From the NCBI GenBank assembly GCA_037367405.1, contig JAZKJV010000151.1:124001-188000 (forward strand): DNA of 64,000 bases, in the 5' to 3' direction. This document shows, one piece after another, positions 1 to 10,848 of this stretch; position 1 is the first letter of the stretch, and every line of letters begins with the position of its first letter. The translations under genes were made by a program, and so were the position numbers. Origin of the DNA: Ottelia alismoides. Its lineage: Eukaryota > Streptophyta > Magnoliopsida > Alismatales > Hydrocharitaceae. The notes beneath the pieces are model-generated. The model worked only from the letters and a program-made list of their open reading frames with translations. It searched no databases and had not been told where the DNA came from.

Positions 1-2907
1 CATCATAAAAATAAAATAAAAATACCTTATTATTAGAAATTTTATTTTGTAAATAAATAAATTTAAAATTGGAATAATTTGTATAAAAATAATTATTAAA
101 AATAAAAATCAAAATTCCTTTTATGTATATACCTACATTTAATAATAATATATAAATATCTTATTTATTTTTCAAAAAAAATAAATAAAAATCACAAAAA
201 AGTAATTTGAAAATAAATAAACATTTTTTGATGTTTTAACTTTTTCAAAATAAGGTCATTTATTAATTTTAATTGAATTTACAAATCTTTAATAATTGAC
301 AGCTTCTGATTGGTCCACGGGGGATGTTGACCCCCAGTCAACTCCCCCCCGGACCATTCGACCCGGATCCGTCTGCACCGACCCGCCTTCTCCGAATTTT
401 CAGGAGACGATCCGATCACCATTTGCCTAAACCTCGGGTCCTAATCACACTTCAAACATCCGAGACCCTCGCCCGATACTTTCCCTAGGGATCCGTGCAT
501 TACCGTGCACAGCCCGACCCATTCTTTGCCGGATCTTCACCTGTATATAGGTCACCTCCGCCTCACCTTTTCACTCATCCATGGCTTTGCCCCTTGATCC
601 CAGGACCTCCATTGTCTTCCCTAGAGTGACAGGTGAGTGAGGAGAGTGTCGAAGAGAGGAGGAGGAGCCTCCAGCCATCGATCCGGCGACCCTCGTCGCC
701 GTGCGCCGCCGCGAGGTGCGCTGAGCCTCGGACTTCGACGTTCCTTGAGGCCAAGACTCCCCAGAGCTTCCTGAGCTCATCCCCAGTCGACTCCCTTCAT
801 CAGGTAGACACGTAAGCTCGTCTTTCATATTTCATTTTCGATCTTCGCTTCTCAGCTCCGCCAGCTTTGCCCTAGTGGTCGGAGCTCCGCCAGCCCATCC
901 TACTCGTACCGATACCCTCACCGACTCATCGTCACCATTCTTTCACGATCTGATCATCTCGACCTTGGCCACCAAATCCAGGATCGAGCTGGGCTCCATC
1001 CGCCGCCTTCGCCGGAGCCTTCATCCGCTCACCCACGTCGCTTCTTTTCCTCTTTTTGCGAATAACCCCCGTCGGAGAACTCCTCCAAGAGAGCCCTTTG
1101 TTTTGCAGGTGAATAAATAGCAGGTACCCCCCCCCCCCCCCCCTTGGTCACGCTTTCACCCCTTCGTCGGAGCTCCTCTAGGTCGCTCGTCCCTCGCCGG
1201 ACGATCCGACTGTTGGAAGCTTCATCGGAGGCCGCCACCCGACGCGGGGATTCATCGCAAGGAAGACCCTCCTCCCCGATCGTTCATCGGCCTGCTGGAT
1301 CGTCTCCGGCGTGCTGGGGAACCTCACTTGGGAGGTGTTCTTCCTCATCCATCGCTAGCCGTCGGATCTCCCTGCCGCTCCAGATCGCATCTGCGTCGTC
1401 TGCTCTCTGTGATGTCAGACCATCAGGTCTGACGGGCACGCGCCACCCACGTTCGCCACGCTCCTTCACCGTTAGATCGTCCAGGCGGCTGCAGCAGGAC
1501 TGCACATCAGCAGCCAACCCTGCCTCGACACCTGGCACCTCACGTGCGCCATCATGCGCCTCGGCTGGGTAATTGCGCACATACCCCTGCAGCTTTCAGT
1601 TGTTATAGTTTAGTTTATTAAATAAGTTTTCTCTCTTGGACATTTTACACTTAGGACCTTGGTGTTTATGTTATTTGCATTTTCGTCCCTGCCTGTGTGA
1701 GACACGTGCTTCGTCACGTGATATTTGGACAAATTGCATGTTTAGGGCTCGGGTTTATGTAGTGTTATGAAATGAAAATTACTTTCTGATATTTGCATTT
1801 ATACCCCTGTGTGTGGATTTTATTCAACATGTGTTGAATATTTGGACATTTTGCGCTTTTTCTCCTGAAGTTTTTGCGTGTGTTACGATTTAGCCCTTGG
1901 AAATAGTTTTCGTTGCATTTAGGTCCCTGTGCACTGTGAGCCTTTGTTTTTATTGGATAAAATAGCAAATTAAATCCAAATTATGTGAAATTTGGACACG
2001 TGGCTCCTGCCACAGTGTAAAAATTTCCGTAAATTTTTGGTACATTGTTAAGGCTTTTTGATATTTTTAATAATTCAAAAACAGTGGTTTTTGTTAATGT
2101 CTAATTTAGAAAATCAAAGAAAAATAGAAAAATTCTTTTAAAATTACAAAAAATAGTGTAAGTTAGTTTTAGTGTCTTTGAATTTCTGTCCATTTTGCGT
2201 GATTTTTTGATATATCCAAACCCTAAAAATTAAAAAACACTAAAAATCTTATAAAATTTTAAAAAAATTTATAAAAATAAAAAAAAAATTACAAACTCTT
2301 TTTCTGAATTTTTGCCATTGCATATACTTTGCACATAAATTATCATCAGATTTTTATAGGCCAACTGTAGATTTTAAATTGGCCTTTCAAATCTGATTGT
2401 ACAGATTGCTCTTGTTTTCACCTTTCTTGATTTTTTAGAAAATTATACAAAAATTAGAAAATTCTGAAAAATTCACCAAAAACATTAAAAAAGCTAAAAA
2501 ACATAAAAACATTTTTGTTTGAATTTTTGGATTATTTCTGGTTGAACTAAATAATTGGTTGTATTGGCTTGTGTTTATCTTTTCTTATTTTTCCTTATTA
2601 ATAAAAACCCCAAAAAATTTAAAAAACAATTAAAAATCCGCCAAAATGTTTTCTCTTTGTTTTTATTTTCGATTTGACTACTTCGTAGGCCGCAAGGCCA
2701 ATTCGTGCTCCTGAGTCCGACCCTGGGTGCTATACCAGGTTAATCATTTAGCGAGGACCACTATTTTTGTTTCCATTGATTTTATATCTTTATTTGGTGG
2801 TCTGAATAGTTTTTCTTGTTGATTGATTCTCCGAGATCCGGGTCGCAACGACCCGAGAGTATTTTTTTTACCTTACTCGGATTTAAGAGATTAAGTTTCG
2901 GTCATCA
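1..2907 (+). repeat. E1 5' LTR, left part missing
   Basis: The right end is TCATCA at 2902-2907, three bases before the PBS, and it mirrors the TGATGA that opens the 3' LTR at 12820. The first ~350 bases are AT-rich and resemble, in reverse orientation, the region near 23170-23340 of the E2 LTR, including a TTGGTCCACG block and the GTTGAC bases after it. The LTR therefore starts before base 1. A GC-rich stretch (~300-1600) follows, then an AT-rich U5-like part. A TATA-like TATATA lies at 544-549. A run of 17 C lies at 1127-1143. Confidence 0.75.
544..549 (+). promoter_or_regulatory. TATA-like box in E1 5' LTR
   Basis: TATATA lies in TGTATATAGG at the upstream edge of the GC-rich part. E2, E1-3', E3 and E4 LTRs have comparable TATA-like sequences before their GC-rich parts. 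Known LTR layout and the shared position support a promoter. No start site can be read from sequence. Confidence 0.45.
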
Positions 2908-2910
2908 GAA

Positions 2911-2925
2911 TGGCACCGTTGCCGG
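2911..2925 (+). other. E1 primer-binding site, tRNA-Asp type
   Basis: TGGCACCGTTGCCGG differs by one base from the complement of the 3' end of plant tRNA-Asp (TGGCGCCGTTGCCGG). It sits three bases after the LTR end, where minus-strand priming is expected. tRNA-Asp priming is typical of Athila elements. Confidence 0.85.
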
Positions 2926-4289
2926 AGAGCACAACTTAGTAGTCGTTTTCGAGTTTTCGTGGCTTTTTCTTTTCTGTGACTTTTTGTGCATATTTATACA
3001 TATATTATTCATTTGATTGATTTATTATATTTTCTGGATTGAAACCTTCCGTTTCTATTTCTTGCGAGGGCCTGAGGACAGAGGCGGATTCTTCGGAAGC
3101 CGAAGCAATTGCGGGAATCAGAGGGACTCTCTTCTTTACGGAGCCGCAGGAGAGCTGTAGTAGAAGAACCGAAGCGAGGTAGCTGCAAAATAGCTGCGAA
3201 ATAACCGTAGAATAGCCGTAGAGTAGTTTAGTTTTTATATCCAACAGATTATTAATCTGTAATAATACATGGACACACTTGGACACTTGACGGTTTTCGA
3301 GGTCTGTTTCGCCGAGCACCGGTGTGCTTGGGGGACCTTACCAAGTTTTTCGTGTTTTTTCGACTTTTTGACCGTTTATTTACTGCTTATTCGATTTACA
3401 CAGTTTTCAGCCATAGCTTAGGATTTTCTTGACTGTGACGTAATTAATTAGGATCCAAACACCTAATTATCTGCATGTACCTATAGTTCGAATAATTGGA
3501 CCTAATTAATTAATTCATAAGAAAAAGCCGGATTATTAGAGCTCTGGTCCACGTGCCTTGAGGAATCATATATAGCGCGTGCATGATTTCTTGTGGCAGA
3601 CATCGAGTGGCTCCCAAGATAGGACTCAGGACCTCGGCTCGAGTACCCGGCTCGTGTTCTCTCGTGTAGAAATTGCTCTGCTAGGAACGGTTTTCCGCGT
3701 GCATAATATAAGTAGTTTATATTCAGTCTTTTATTTTATGCGCGGATCACCCTACATGTAGACTGCTGGAGTCAGGTACGCATTTCTTACTCTGCATGCA
3801 TCATTGATTCCCGCACATCGGCTTTTTCATCTTCTCTCCTGGTTTTAGACTTAAAATAATCAGGAGAATCGAAAAATTCGTTAGGCACTGTTTTTATCTG
3901 AAAAATACCTAAAATGAAAAACTATAAAATTGGGACTGCTAAACAAACTTGACCCTAAAAGACACTTCACTTAAAAAATCTGTCTTGGGGAGAGCAACCC
4001 CCTCATTATATGGTTTGATTGCGCGAGAGAGTGACCCGCACACTAGGCTAGAGCCACATCCAAGCCTCGATCAGACTACCGGCCTTTTATAAGGGACAAT
4101 CTAGTTGGCGAATTGGATTCCTACCAGTTCACGTAACCGCTCTGATATCCTGACATGATCCTAAATAAATTACAAGATAATTAACCGAGCTCTTACGGTC
4201 TTCAGCTCAGTGTGGAGTAGGTGAATTCGGGGTTTGTTTGCTCATCTTGTTTGTTCCCAGATCTCATCCGCTAGACTCGCCAGATCGAG
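2926..4289 (+). other. E1 untranslated leader
   Basis: This ~1.36 kb stretch between PBS and gag has only short open frames. The block near 3937-4000 (GGGACTGCTAAAC, then a GGGGAGAGCAAC block) is recognisable on the minus strand of E2 near 34305-34370, so the leader is shared family sequence and not host DNA. It holds a short tandem repeat at 3181-3224. Confidence 0.6.
3181..3224 (+). repeat. four 11-bp tandem units in E1 leader
   Basis: The units are AGCTGCAAAAT, AGCTGCGAAAT, AACCGTAGAAT and AGCCGTAGAGT, head to tail. I do not see the array in the E2 leader. Confidence 0.7.
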
Positions 4290-6724
4290 ATGAAGGGTAG
4301 GAGGTCTCTTAGACAGCTTCTGGGATGCACCGCTTTTCAGCACTCCAGCCCATGCATCTAGGTTGGTTCGTGAGAGCCCAGACCCTTCTCCGAACCCGAG
4401 TTCAATTCCGCCATATTCCCCCTCGACCACCCTTCATCTTGTCCTGAGATGCTAGTGCCAGATGCGAGTAGACAGACATATGATATTTCGGCACCTGAGT
4501 TTGGGGTCTTTTGCCTTTGCAGAGACCATGGCCAGCAGTGAGGATTGCATCAAGGGTCAGAGTCCAGAGACGACTACCTACGTATTGGATCAGGGTGCGA
4601 TCAACACCACCATGCTAGCCTCCCTTGAGACGATGCAGAGGCAGATACGAGACCAGGGGACTTTCATTATGGACATGAGGAGAGAGATGGAGAGATTGAG
4701 AGCCGCAACAGAGCAACCGCGAGTGGATGGACGCAGACCAGATCAGCCTGATCAGCCGGACCAGCAGGTTGCAGCAGCAACAACAGCAGAGCCTTGACCG
4801 ATGCAGGAGTTGCACAACCTCGGATCGACAATGACGCACTGGTGGGTGGTTCTTCCGGTGATCATTGGGGACTTCAAGTTCCTCCCGACAAGCTTCAGCT
4901 TCTACCCCTCTTCCACAGTCTCGTCACTGAGGAGCCCCATCTTCATCTCCAAGAGTTTGAGATGATATGCAGCACCATCCAGGACCGTAAGGTGGACGAG
5001 GATACCATCAGGATGATTGCTTTTCCTTTCTCCCTGGCCGACAGAGCAGCCAACTGGCTGAAGCATTTGGGGAGATCTGTTTATAACTGGGAGCAACTCC
5101 GTAGTACTTGAACAAGTACTATCCACTCGGGCAGGACGAACGACGTAGCGAGGGCCCTGATCAGCAACTTCTCCATGCTCCCCAACGAGCAGTTCCACGA
5201 GGCATGGGAGAGGTTCAGAGAGCTAACCGACAGATTCCCGCACCATGATATCACGAAGACGAACCTTGTTCAGAGCATCTTTTGCGGGTTGACACCAAAG
5301 CTGCATGATTCTGCTACACTCTCTGCCACGGCATTTCAAAGGCGATCTTAGTCCAGACCTTGTTCTGTGGTCTAACTCCGGAGATGCAGGGGTTAGTCAG
5401 TGCCGCCTGTGGAGGAAGCTATCTGAACAAAAACGAGCACGCCGTATAGAAGATCCTGGAGCAGATGGTGGAAACAGGCCGGTCGCAGGCCACCAGGGCC
5501 TATCAGTTGTCTCCCTCAATCCTATCCAATGAGACAACCCGAAGAACTGTAGCGGATCTGACTGAGGACCTCATCCCCAGCATGGGGATGATTGCCGACA
5601 AGCTTACCATGGTCGAGCAGATCCATAAGAGAGTCGCGGAACTTGAGTCTCTTTCGCGCCTACCGAAGCAAGTGGAGGAACTTTCTGAGAAGGTAGCTAA
5701 GATAAAGCTACCTTCCCCTTCTGCACCACATGTACCTGTACATCAAGTCCATCTTGTACAGGAACATGCACCGGGGTCTCAGAGTAGCTGGGATCAGACT
5801 TACACCCAGCAGAACCAGCATGCACCCCCACAAGTGGAGACGGGATACGAGGAGCCTCCGCAAGTGTACGAGATCAACGCGCTTTGGTATAGCCGTGACC
5901 CGATTGTCAGGCAGGCTGAAATGGGGAAGGATCAGCTACACCGCCCATCCCCAGCCTACCAAGAAATCAGGCCCGTTCCCACACTGCGCTTTCAGTCCAG
6001 GCCAGAACAAGGGTACCAGCAGCAGCAGCGAACGTATCAGCAGGGCCCAGCACCATCCCACCAGCAGCAGCAGTATCGGCATGGCCAGCAGGGCCACTAC
6101 CGAACCTCATCCGCACAGTAGCAAGCCCAGCCCACGGAATTGGAGTCTCTCACCTTGGCGATCCAGACCCTGTCTGATAGGGTCCAACAGATGCAGAATG
6201 ACTACCTGGACATGAGAACTGACATCAATCGAGTCTCTCGCACCCAGGACCAACAGATGGCGCCAAAGACCCCAATTCCCGCATAGGTTCAGGCCAACCC
6301 GAACAACATACTCCATGGCCAGAACCGACCTCGTGATCAAGTATACTATTCAGATAATCATTTATCTGAACATGAGATCCTTTCGTACGATAATGTAAAT
6401 CATATGTCCCTCAGGAGCGGAAGGACCGTGACCATACCTGATCGGGCACAGACGCAGAAGGAAGGAGCCTCCGAGACTCTACCTAAGGAGAACTCGGAGG
6501 AAGAAAAGGAGGAGCATCACCACCACCATCGCCGGCAGAAGAAGAGGACATCTGAGTCCTCAAAGCAGTATTCTCGCATCCGCATGGAGTCCTACGAAAC
6601 CGATGAAGAGCTCGCACCTCCATCTGAGGAGTATCGTCCAACAGTCGCGGAAGAAGCAACACCGGTTTCGCCTCAGCATTTTCATTTCAGTCAGAGTCAG
6701 AATCCTAGTTTGTTTCAGAGTTAG
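4290..6724 (+). pseudogene. gag: E1 gag (capsid precursor), broken
   Basis: The start is chosen at 4290 because its peptide MKGRRSL matches MMGRRSL at the E2 gag start. Frame 3 soon stops (TAG near 4359), and matching peptide continues in other frames. Landmarks shared with E2 are ASLETMQRQIRDQG near 4620, EEPHLHLQEFEMICSTI near 4930, AFPFSLADRAANWLKHL near 5017, a coiled-coil-like stretch near 5600-5700 and a Gln-rich part near 5780-6120. From 5465 to the protease the frame is constant (frame 2), broken only by stops such as TAG at 6119 and 6722. LRSGR at about 6407 is the Athila gag-pol linker signature. A His run and acidic residues follow at 6490-6550. I see no CCHC zinc knuckle. The role is inferred from the family: virus-like particle shell. 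Confidence 0.75.
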
Positions 6725-7440
6725 AGTCATGTAAATAACTCAGTTCCTGATCTTAATGAGAATCTTTCAGTTTCCGAACATGAGTTGGAGTCAATAATCC
6801 CTTTCCCCTGATCTCTCAAGGGTGGAAACAAGAAAACCAAAAAAATCCAAAAAGATGACCCTGAGATGGCAGAGTTCTGCAATAAACACATCAAGGTCAC
6901 AATCCCCTTTGACAAGTTCGTGGAAATGACCCCTACATTCCAAAAATACCTTAAGGAGAGATGCACACCTACTAGGGTTAGCAGGAAATCCAAAAGCCGT
7001 GTTGAGAAACACGTTTTATCAGTAGCCCCGACTTGTGCAATAAAGAACTCGTTTCCTAGGAAACGAAGAGACATGGGTGCACATTATGTAGTGAGTCATG
7101 TTGATGACATCGCATTTGCACGCACTCTCCTGGACAATGGTTCCTCAATCAATTTGATGCCTACAACCCTCTATGAGCGGCTTAATCTCGGACCTCTTAG
7201 GAAATCTAGAGCTCTTCTACAGTTTGCTGACAAATCAACCAAGAGGTCCCAAGGAGAGTTAAGGAACATTGTAATCAAAGTCGAGGGCCAAGAATACATG
7301 GTGTCTTCACTGTCCTGGATATGGAAACCCCTCGTAATTGGAGAGATTCCCAGATCATTCTAGGTAGGCCCTTCCTCAGAACAGCAGGGGCCTTATTTGA
7401 CTATAAGATCGGGAAAATTCAGTTCCAAACTCCAGGTGGA
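6725..7440 (+). pseudogene. pol: E1 pol, protease part
   Basis: Frame 2 continues from gag past a stop near 6809, so gag and pol were probably one polyprotein frame. FPRKRRDMGAHYVV precedes the retropepsin-like segment. The active-site triad reads Asp-Asn-Gly at 7133-7141, where E2 and E4 have Asp-Ser-Gly, so this copy has lost the usual Ser. At ~7315-7325 the matching peptide moves to frame 1 (MET-PRNWRDSQIILGRPF), a one-step frameshift near the protease C-terminus. Protease would cut the polyprotein during particle maturation. Confidence 0.75.
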
Positions 7441-9653
7441 GATGAGGAACTTGAAATGAAACAGACAAGATGGCAGAGACCGGATTCAGAATCCAGCACC
7501 GAGTACTCTACTACCGGAACAGACTGTGAGCATGTAGACTTAGTTGGGCCATGGAGACAGAACCCAGCCAGCACCGATGCGTCCATCTCCTCCGAAGATG
7601 ATCCAGTGCATGAGTCAGTCTGCGAGATCCTCAGGAACGAGTACAGCTTTGAACATGCATCGCCCTACATTTTCGATGACGTAGAGGCCCAGTTGGGCCT
7701 GTCAGTCCTTACATCTCTAGGACAATCGAAAGATGAGGATGACGAGTCGGACGAGGCGTTTGTCGATTGTATGGAGACCTTTGACGATCCGACTCCAGAG
7801 CCGAACTTGGTGGCAGCGACCACAGAGATCAATCCAGCCACTTCCAACACAGAACCAGATCGGATTGAGTCAGATTTATTAGACGATCACACTATTCCTG
7901 AGCTCAAACCCTTACCCACAACTTTAAAATACGCCTTCCTTGCGGGACAAGATAAGAAATTTCCGGTCATCATCAGTTCGCGATTGACCGAGGAGCAGGA
8001 ATCTCGCTTGCTAGAGATCCTAGAGAAAAATCGCAGGGCGATAGGCTGGAGCATTTCCGATCTCCACGGGATAAATCCCGCTCTGTGTTTGCACCATATT
8101 TACTTGGAGAACGAAGCCAAACCCTCTCGTGAATTCCAACGCCGGTTGAATCCAAATTTACGAGAGGTCGTGAAGAAGGAGATAGAAAAATAGTGCAACG
8201 CGGGTTTCATTTACCCAATATCCGACTCTAAGTGGGTGGCCCCAATCCATGTTGTCCCAAAAAAGTCGGGAATTCAGACGACCACCAACGAGGACGGAGA
8301 GGAGATCGTGACGCGAGTACCCACGTCGTGGCGCGTTTGTGTGGATTACAGACGCTTGAATACCGCGACGAAAAAGGATCATTTCCCCATGCCATTCATT
8401 GATCAGATCTTAGAGCGATTAGCGGGGAAAGAGTTCTTCTGCTTCTTAGATGGGTTCTCGGGCTACAATCAAGTAGCCATAGCTCCAGAGGACCAGGAAA
8501 AGACCACATTTACATGCCCCTTTGGTACCTATGCTTTCAAGCGCATGCCTTTTGGGTTATGCAATGCTCCAGGTACTTTCCAAAGGTGCATGATTGTTAT
8601 ATTCGCCGAAATGGTCGGCGAATTCCTGGAAGTCTTCATGGATGACTTCTCGGTCCACGGCGATTCCTTCGATTCCTGTCTTAGGAATCTGGACCGAGTC
8701 CTAAAAAGATGTTATGAGGTCAATCTGGTGCTCTCCTAGGAGAAAAGTCACTTCATGGTGACGGAGGGCATAGTGTTGGGCATGTCATCTCCAAGAGAGG
8801 AATGGAGGTTGACCCTGCCAAGGTGGATGTGATCAGACGACTCCAGCCACCAACCAACGTAAAGCAGTTGCGGTCGTTCCTCGGGCATGTTGGATTTTAT
8901 CGGAGATTCATTAAGGATTTTTCTAAGATTACCCGACCGCTAACTGAGCTTTTAGGCAAAGACATGGAGTTTGTTGTTGATCACAAATGTCTTGAGGCCT
9001 TTAAGATTTTGCAAGGAATAATTATGGACGCACCAATCCTACAAGCCCCAGATTGGTCTCTACCTTTTGAGATCATGACGGACGCCTCAGATTATGCTGT
9101 AGGGGCTGTGTTGGGACAAAGAAGAGATGGCGTCCCGTTTGCAATTCACTACGCAAGCAATGTGCTTGATACTGCTCAGCGTAACTATACAATTTCGGAA
9201 AAGGAAATGCTTGCGGTAGTGTTTGCCTTGGACAAATTCAGATCTCACCTAATCGGATCCAAGGTAACTGTGCTCACTGACCATACGACACTACGGTACT
9301 TGATGGAGAAGAAGGACGCGAAGGCGCGTCATCTTCGATGGATTTTACTTATCCAGGAGTTTGACTTGGACATCCAAGATAAACCTGGAAAGAAGAACGT
9401 AGTGGCCGATCATCTTTCTCATCTTGAAGATCTTAATACTTCTGAGGTTTCACCAATTCGAGACTCCTTCCCTGACGAGTCGATTTTTGTTATCGACTCA
9501 CTCCCTTGGTATGCCAATATCGTGAATTTTCTTGTCTCCAAGAAAGTTCCCGAAGATTGGCCCAAAAGCCGAATCGACCGACTGAAGTCGGACGCTAGAC
9601 ACTACCATTGGGAGGATCCGATCCTTTTCTTCGAAGGACCGGATTGTGTCTAG
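7441..9653 (+). pseudogene. pol: E1 pol, reverse transcriptase and RNase H
   Basis: An acidic linker (~7440-7900) is followed by RT: AIGWSISDLHGINPALC near 8040, VDYRRLNTATKKDHFPMPF near 8340, FCFLDGFSGYNQVAIAPED near 8430 and the catalytic FMDD at 8635-8646. RNase H follows with [14 protein letters not shown] near 9075, [15 protein letters not shown] near 9195, [10 protein letters not shown] near 9275 and VVADHLSHL near 9400, so the acidic catalytic set is present. Breaks are TAG at 8191, 8737 and 9651, each where E2 or the family has Trp, and a one-base loss near 8778. There is one RNase H only, which argues against Tat/Ogre. Confidence 0.85.
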
Positions 9654-10848
9654 AGACGGTGTATTCCTCAGGAGGAATACCAGAGTGTCCTTTCTTTATG
9701 CCATAGCTTAGAGGCAGGAGGACACCACTCCGGGAAGAGGATCGAGGATGGTACTTCAGTGTAGCTTCTACTGGCCGACTCGGTTTCGTGATGCCACCGC
9801 CTTCGCGAAGTCGTGTCCAGTATGCCAGAGAATGGGAGGAACCATCGGTTCCAAGTATGAGATGCCAATACAACCGGTCATCATTTGTGATGTCTTTGAC
9901 GCCTGGGGCATCGATTTCATGGGGCCATTCCCAGTCAGCCACGGGTTCGAATATATCCTTCTTGCGGTTGATTATCTATCCAGATGGGTGGAGGCTATCC
10001 CGACCCGAGCCGCAGAGAGCAGAACTGTCTGTAAATTCATCAGAGAGCACATCATCTCTAGGTTCGGGATCCCTAAAATGATGATATCAGACGAGGGTAG
10101 CCACTTTGTGAATCGGGAGGTAAAGAAACTCCTGAAGGACTATGGCATTGAACATCGTGTTGCAAGTCCTTACCACCCACAAACCAATGGTATGACTGAG
10201 GTGTCGAATCGGGAGGTGAATACCATATTGCAAAAGCTTATCCGCCTGGACAGGAAGGACTGGTCTCAGATCTTAGATCAAGTCCTCTGGGCGTATAAGA
10301 CGTCTTACAAGACACCATTAGGCACCTCCCCATTCCGAATGGTATTCAGAAAGCCGTGCCATTTGCCCGCAGAGTTAGTGCACAAATCAGAGTGGGCAAT
10401 TAAGAAGGTCAACGGGAACACGCACCTTGGGTAGAAGAAGAGAGACATGGATCTGAATGAGCTTGTGGAAGTCAGAAACTGTGCATATGACAACAGTTTG
10501 GTGTACAAGGACAAGGTGAAGCGTTGGCATGATAGATATATCAGACGAAAGACCTTTGTTCCTGGACAGAAGGTATGGTTGTTCAATGCTAGGCTGAAGA
10601 TTTTCCAAGGCAAGTTGAAGTCTAAGTGGACGGGCCCATTTGTCGTCCATACGGTGCATGACAGTGGTTGTGTCGAGATCTCAAATCTCGCAGATGACAC
10701 ACCGACATTCCTAATGAATGGACAGCTGTTGAATCACTTCGTCGAATCCAATGAGCAGTTAGTCCATGTTGAAGAGATTGTATTCATGTGCAAGACAGAT
10801 ATAGCAGATACACCTCGAGCCGCGTATGAGACCTTGCAGCAGTGAACT
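9654..10848 (+). pseudogene. pol: E1 pol, integrase
   Basis: The N-terminal HHCC zinc-binding part is seen in SLEAGGHHSG near 9710 and CPVCQRMG near 9815, separated by a frameshift at ~9740. The core has WGIDFMGPFP near 9905, ISDEGSHF near 10085 and NGMTEVSNREV near 10185, so the DDE triad looks intact. After TAG at 10432 the same frame continues with the C-terminal part (KVWLFNARLKIFQGKLKSKW near 10570) and ends with TGA at 10843-10845. No chromodomain is present, so it is not a chromovirus. Integrase joins LTR ends to target DNA. Confidence 0.82.

Noticed and set aside
1144..1572. 142-codon open frame in the E1 5' LTR, with overlapping frames on the other strand
   Set aside because: GC-rich sequence opens all frames by chance. 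It is Ser/Arg/Pro-rich with no domain, and lies inside an LTR.
2911..2925. A tRNA gene at the tRNA-Asp-like sequences
   Set aside because: Only the complement of a tRNA 3' end is present, next to LTR ends. There is no cloverleaf.
10447..10845. A separate env-like or accessory gene after integrase
   Set aside because: It is in the same frame as integrase after a single stop and has the integrase C-terminal peptide shared with E2 and E3.
7441..10848. Tat/Ogre lineage, which has a second RNase H before integrase
   Set aside because: Only one RNase H can be read between RT and integrase in E1 and E2, though size and LTR length are Tat-like. An RT phylogeny would decide.
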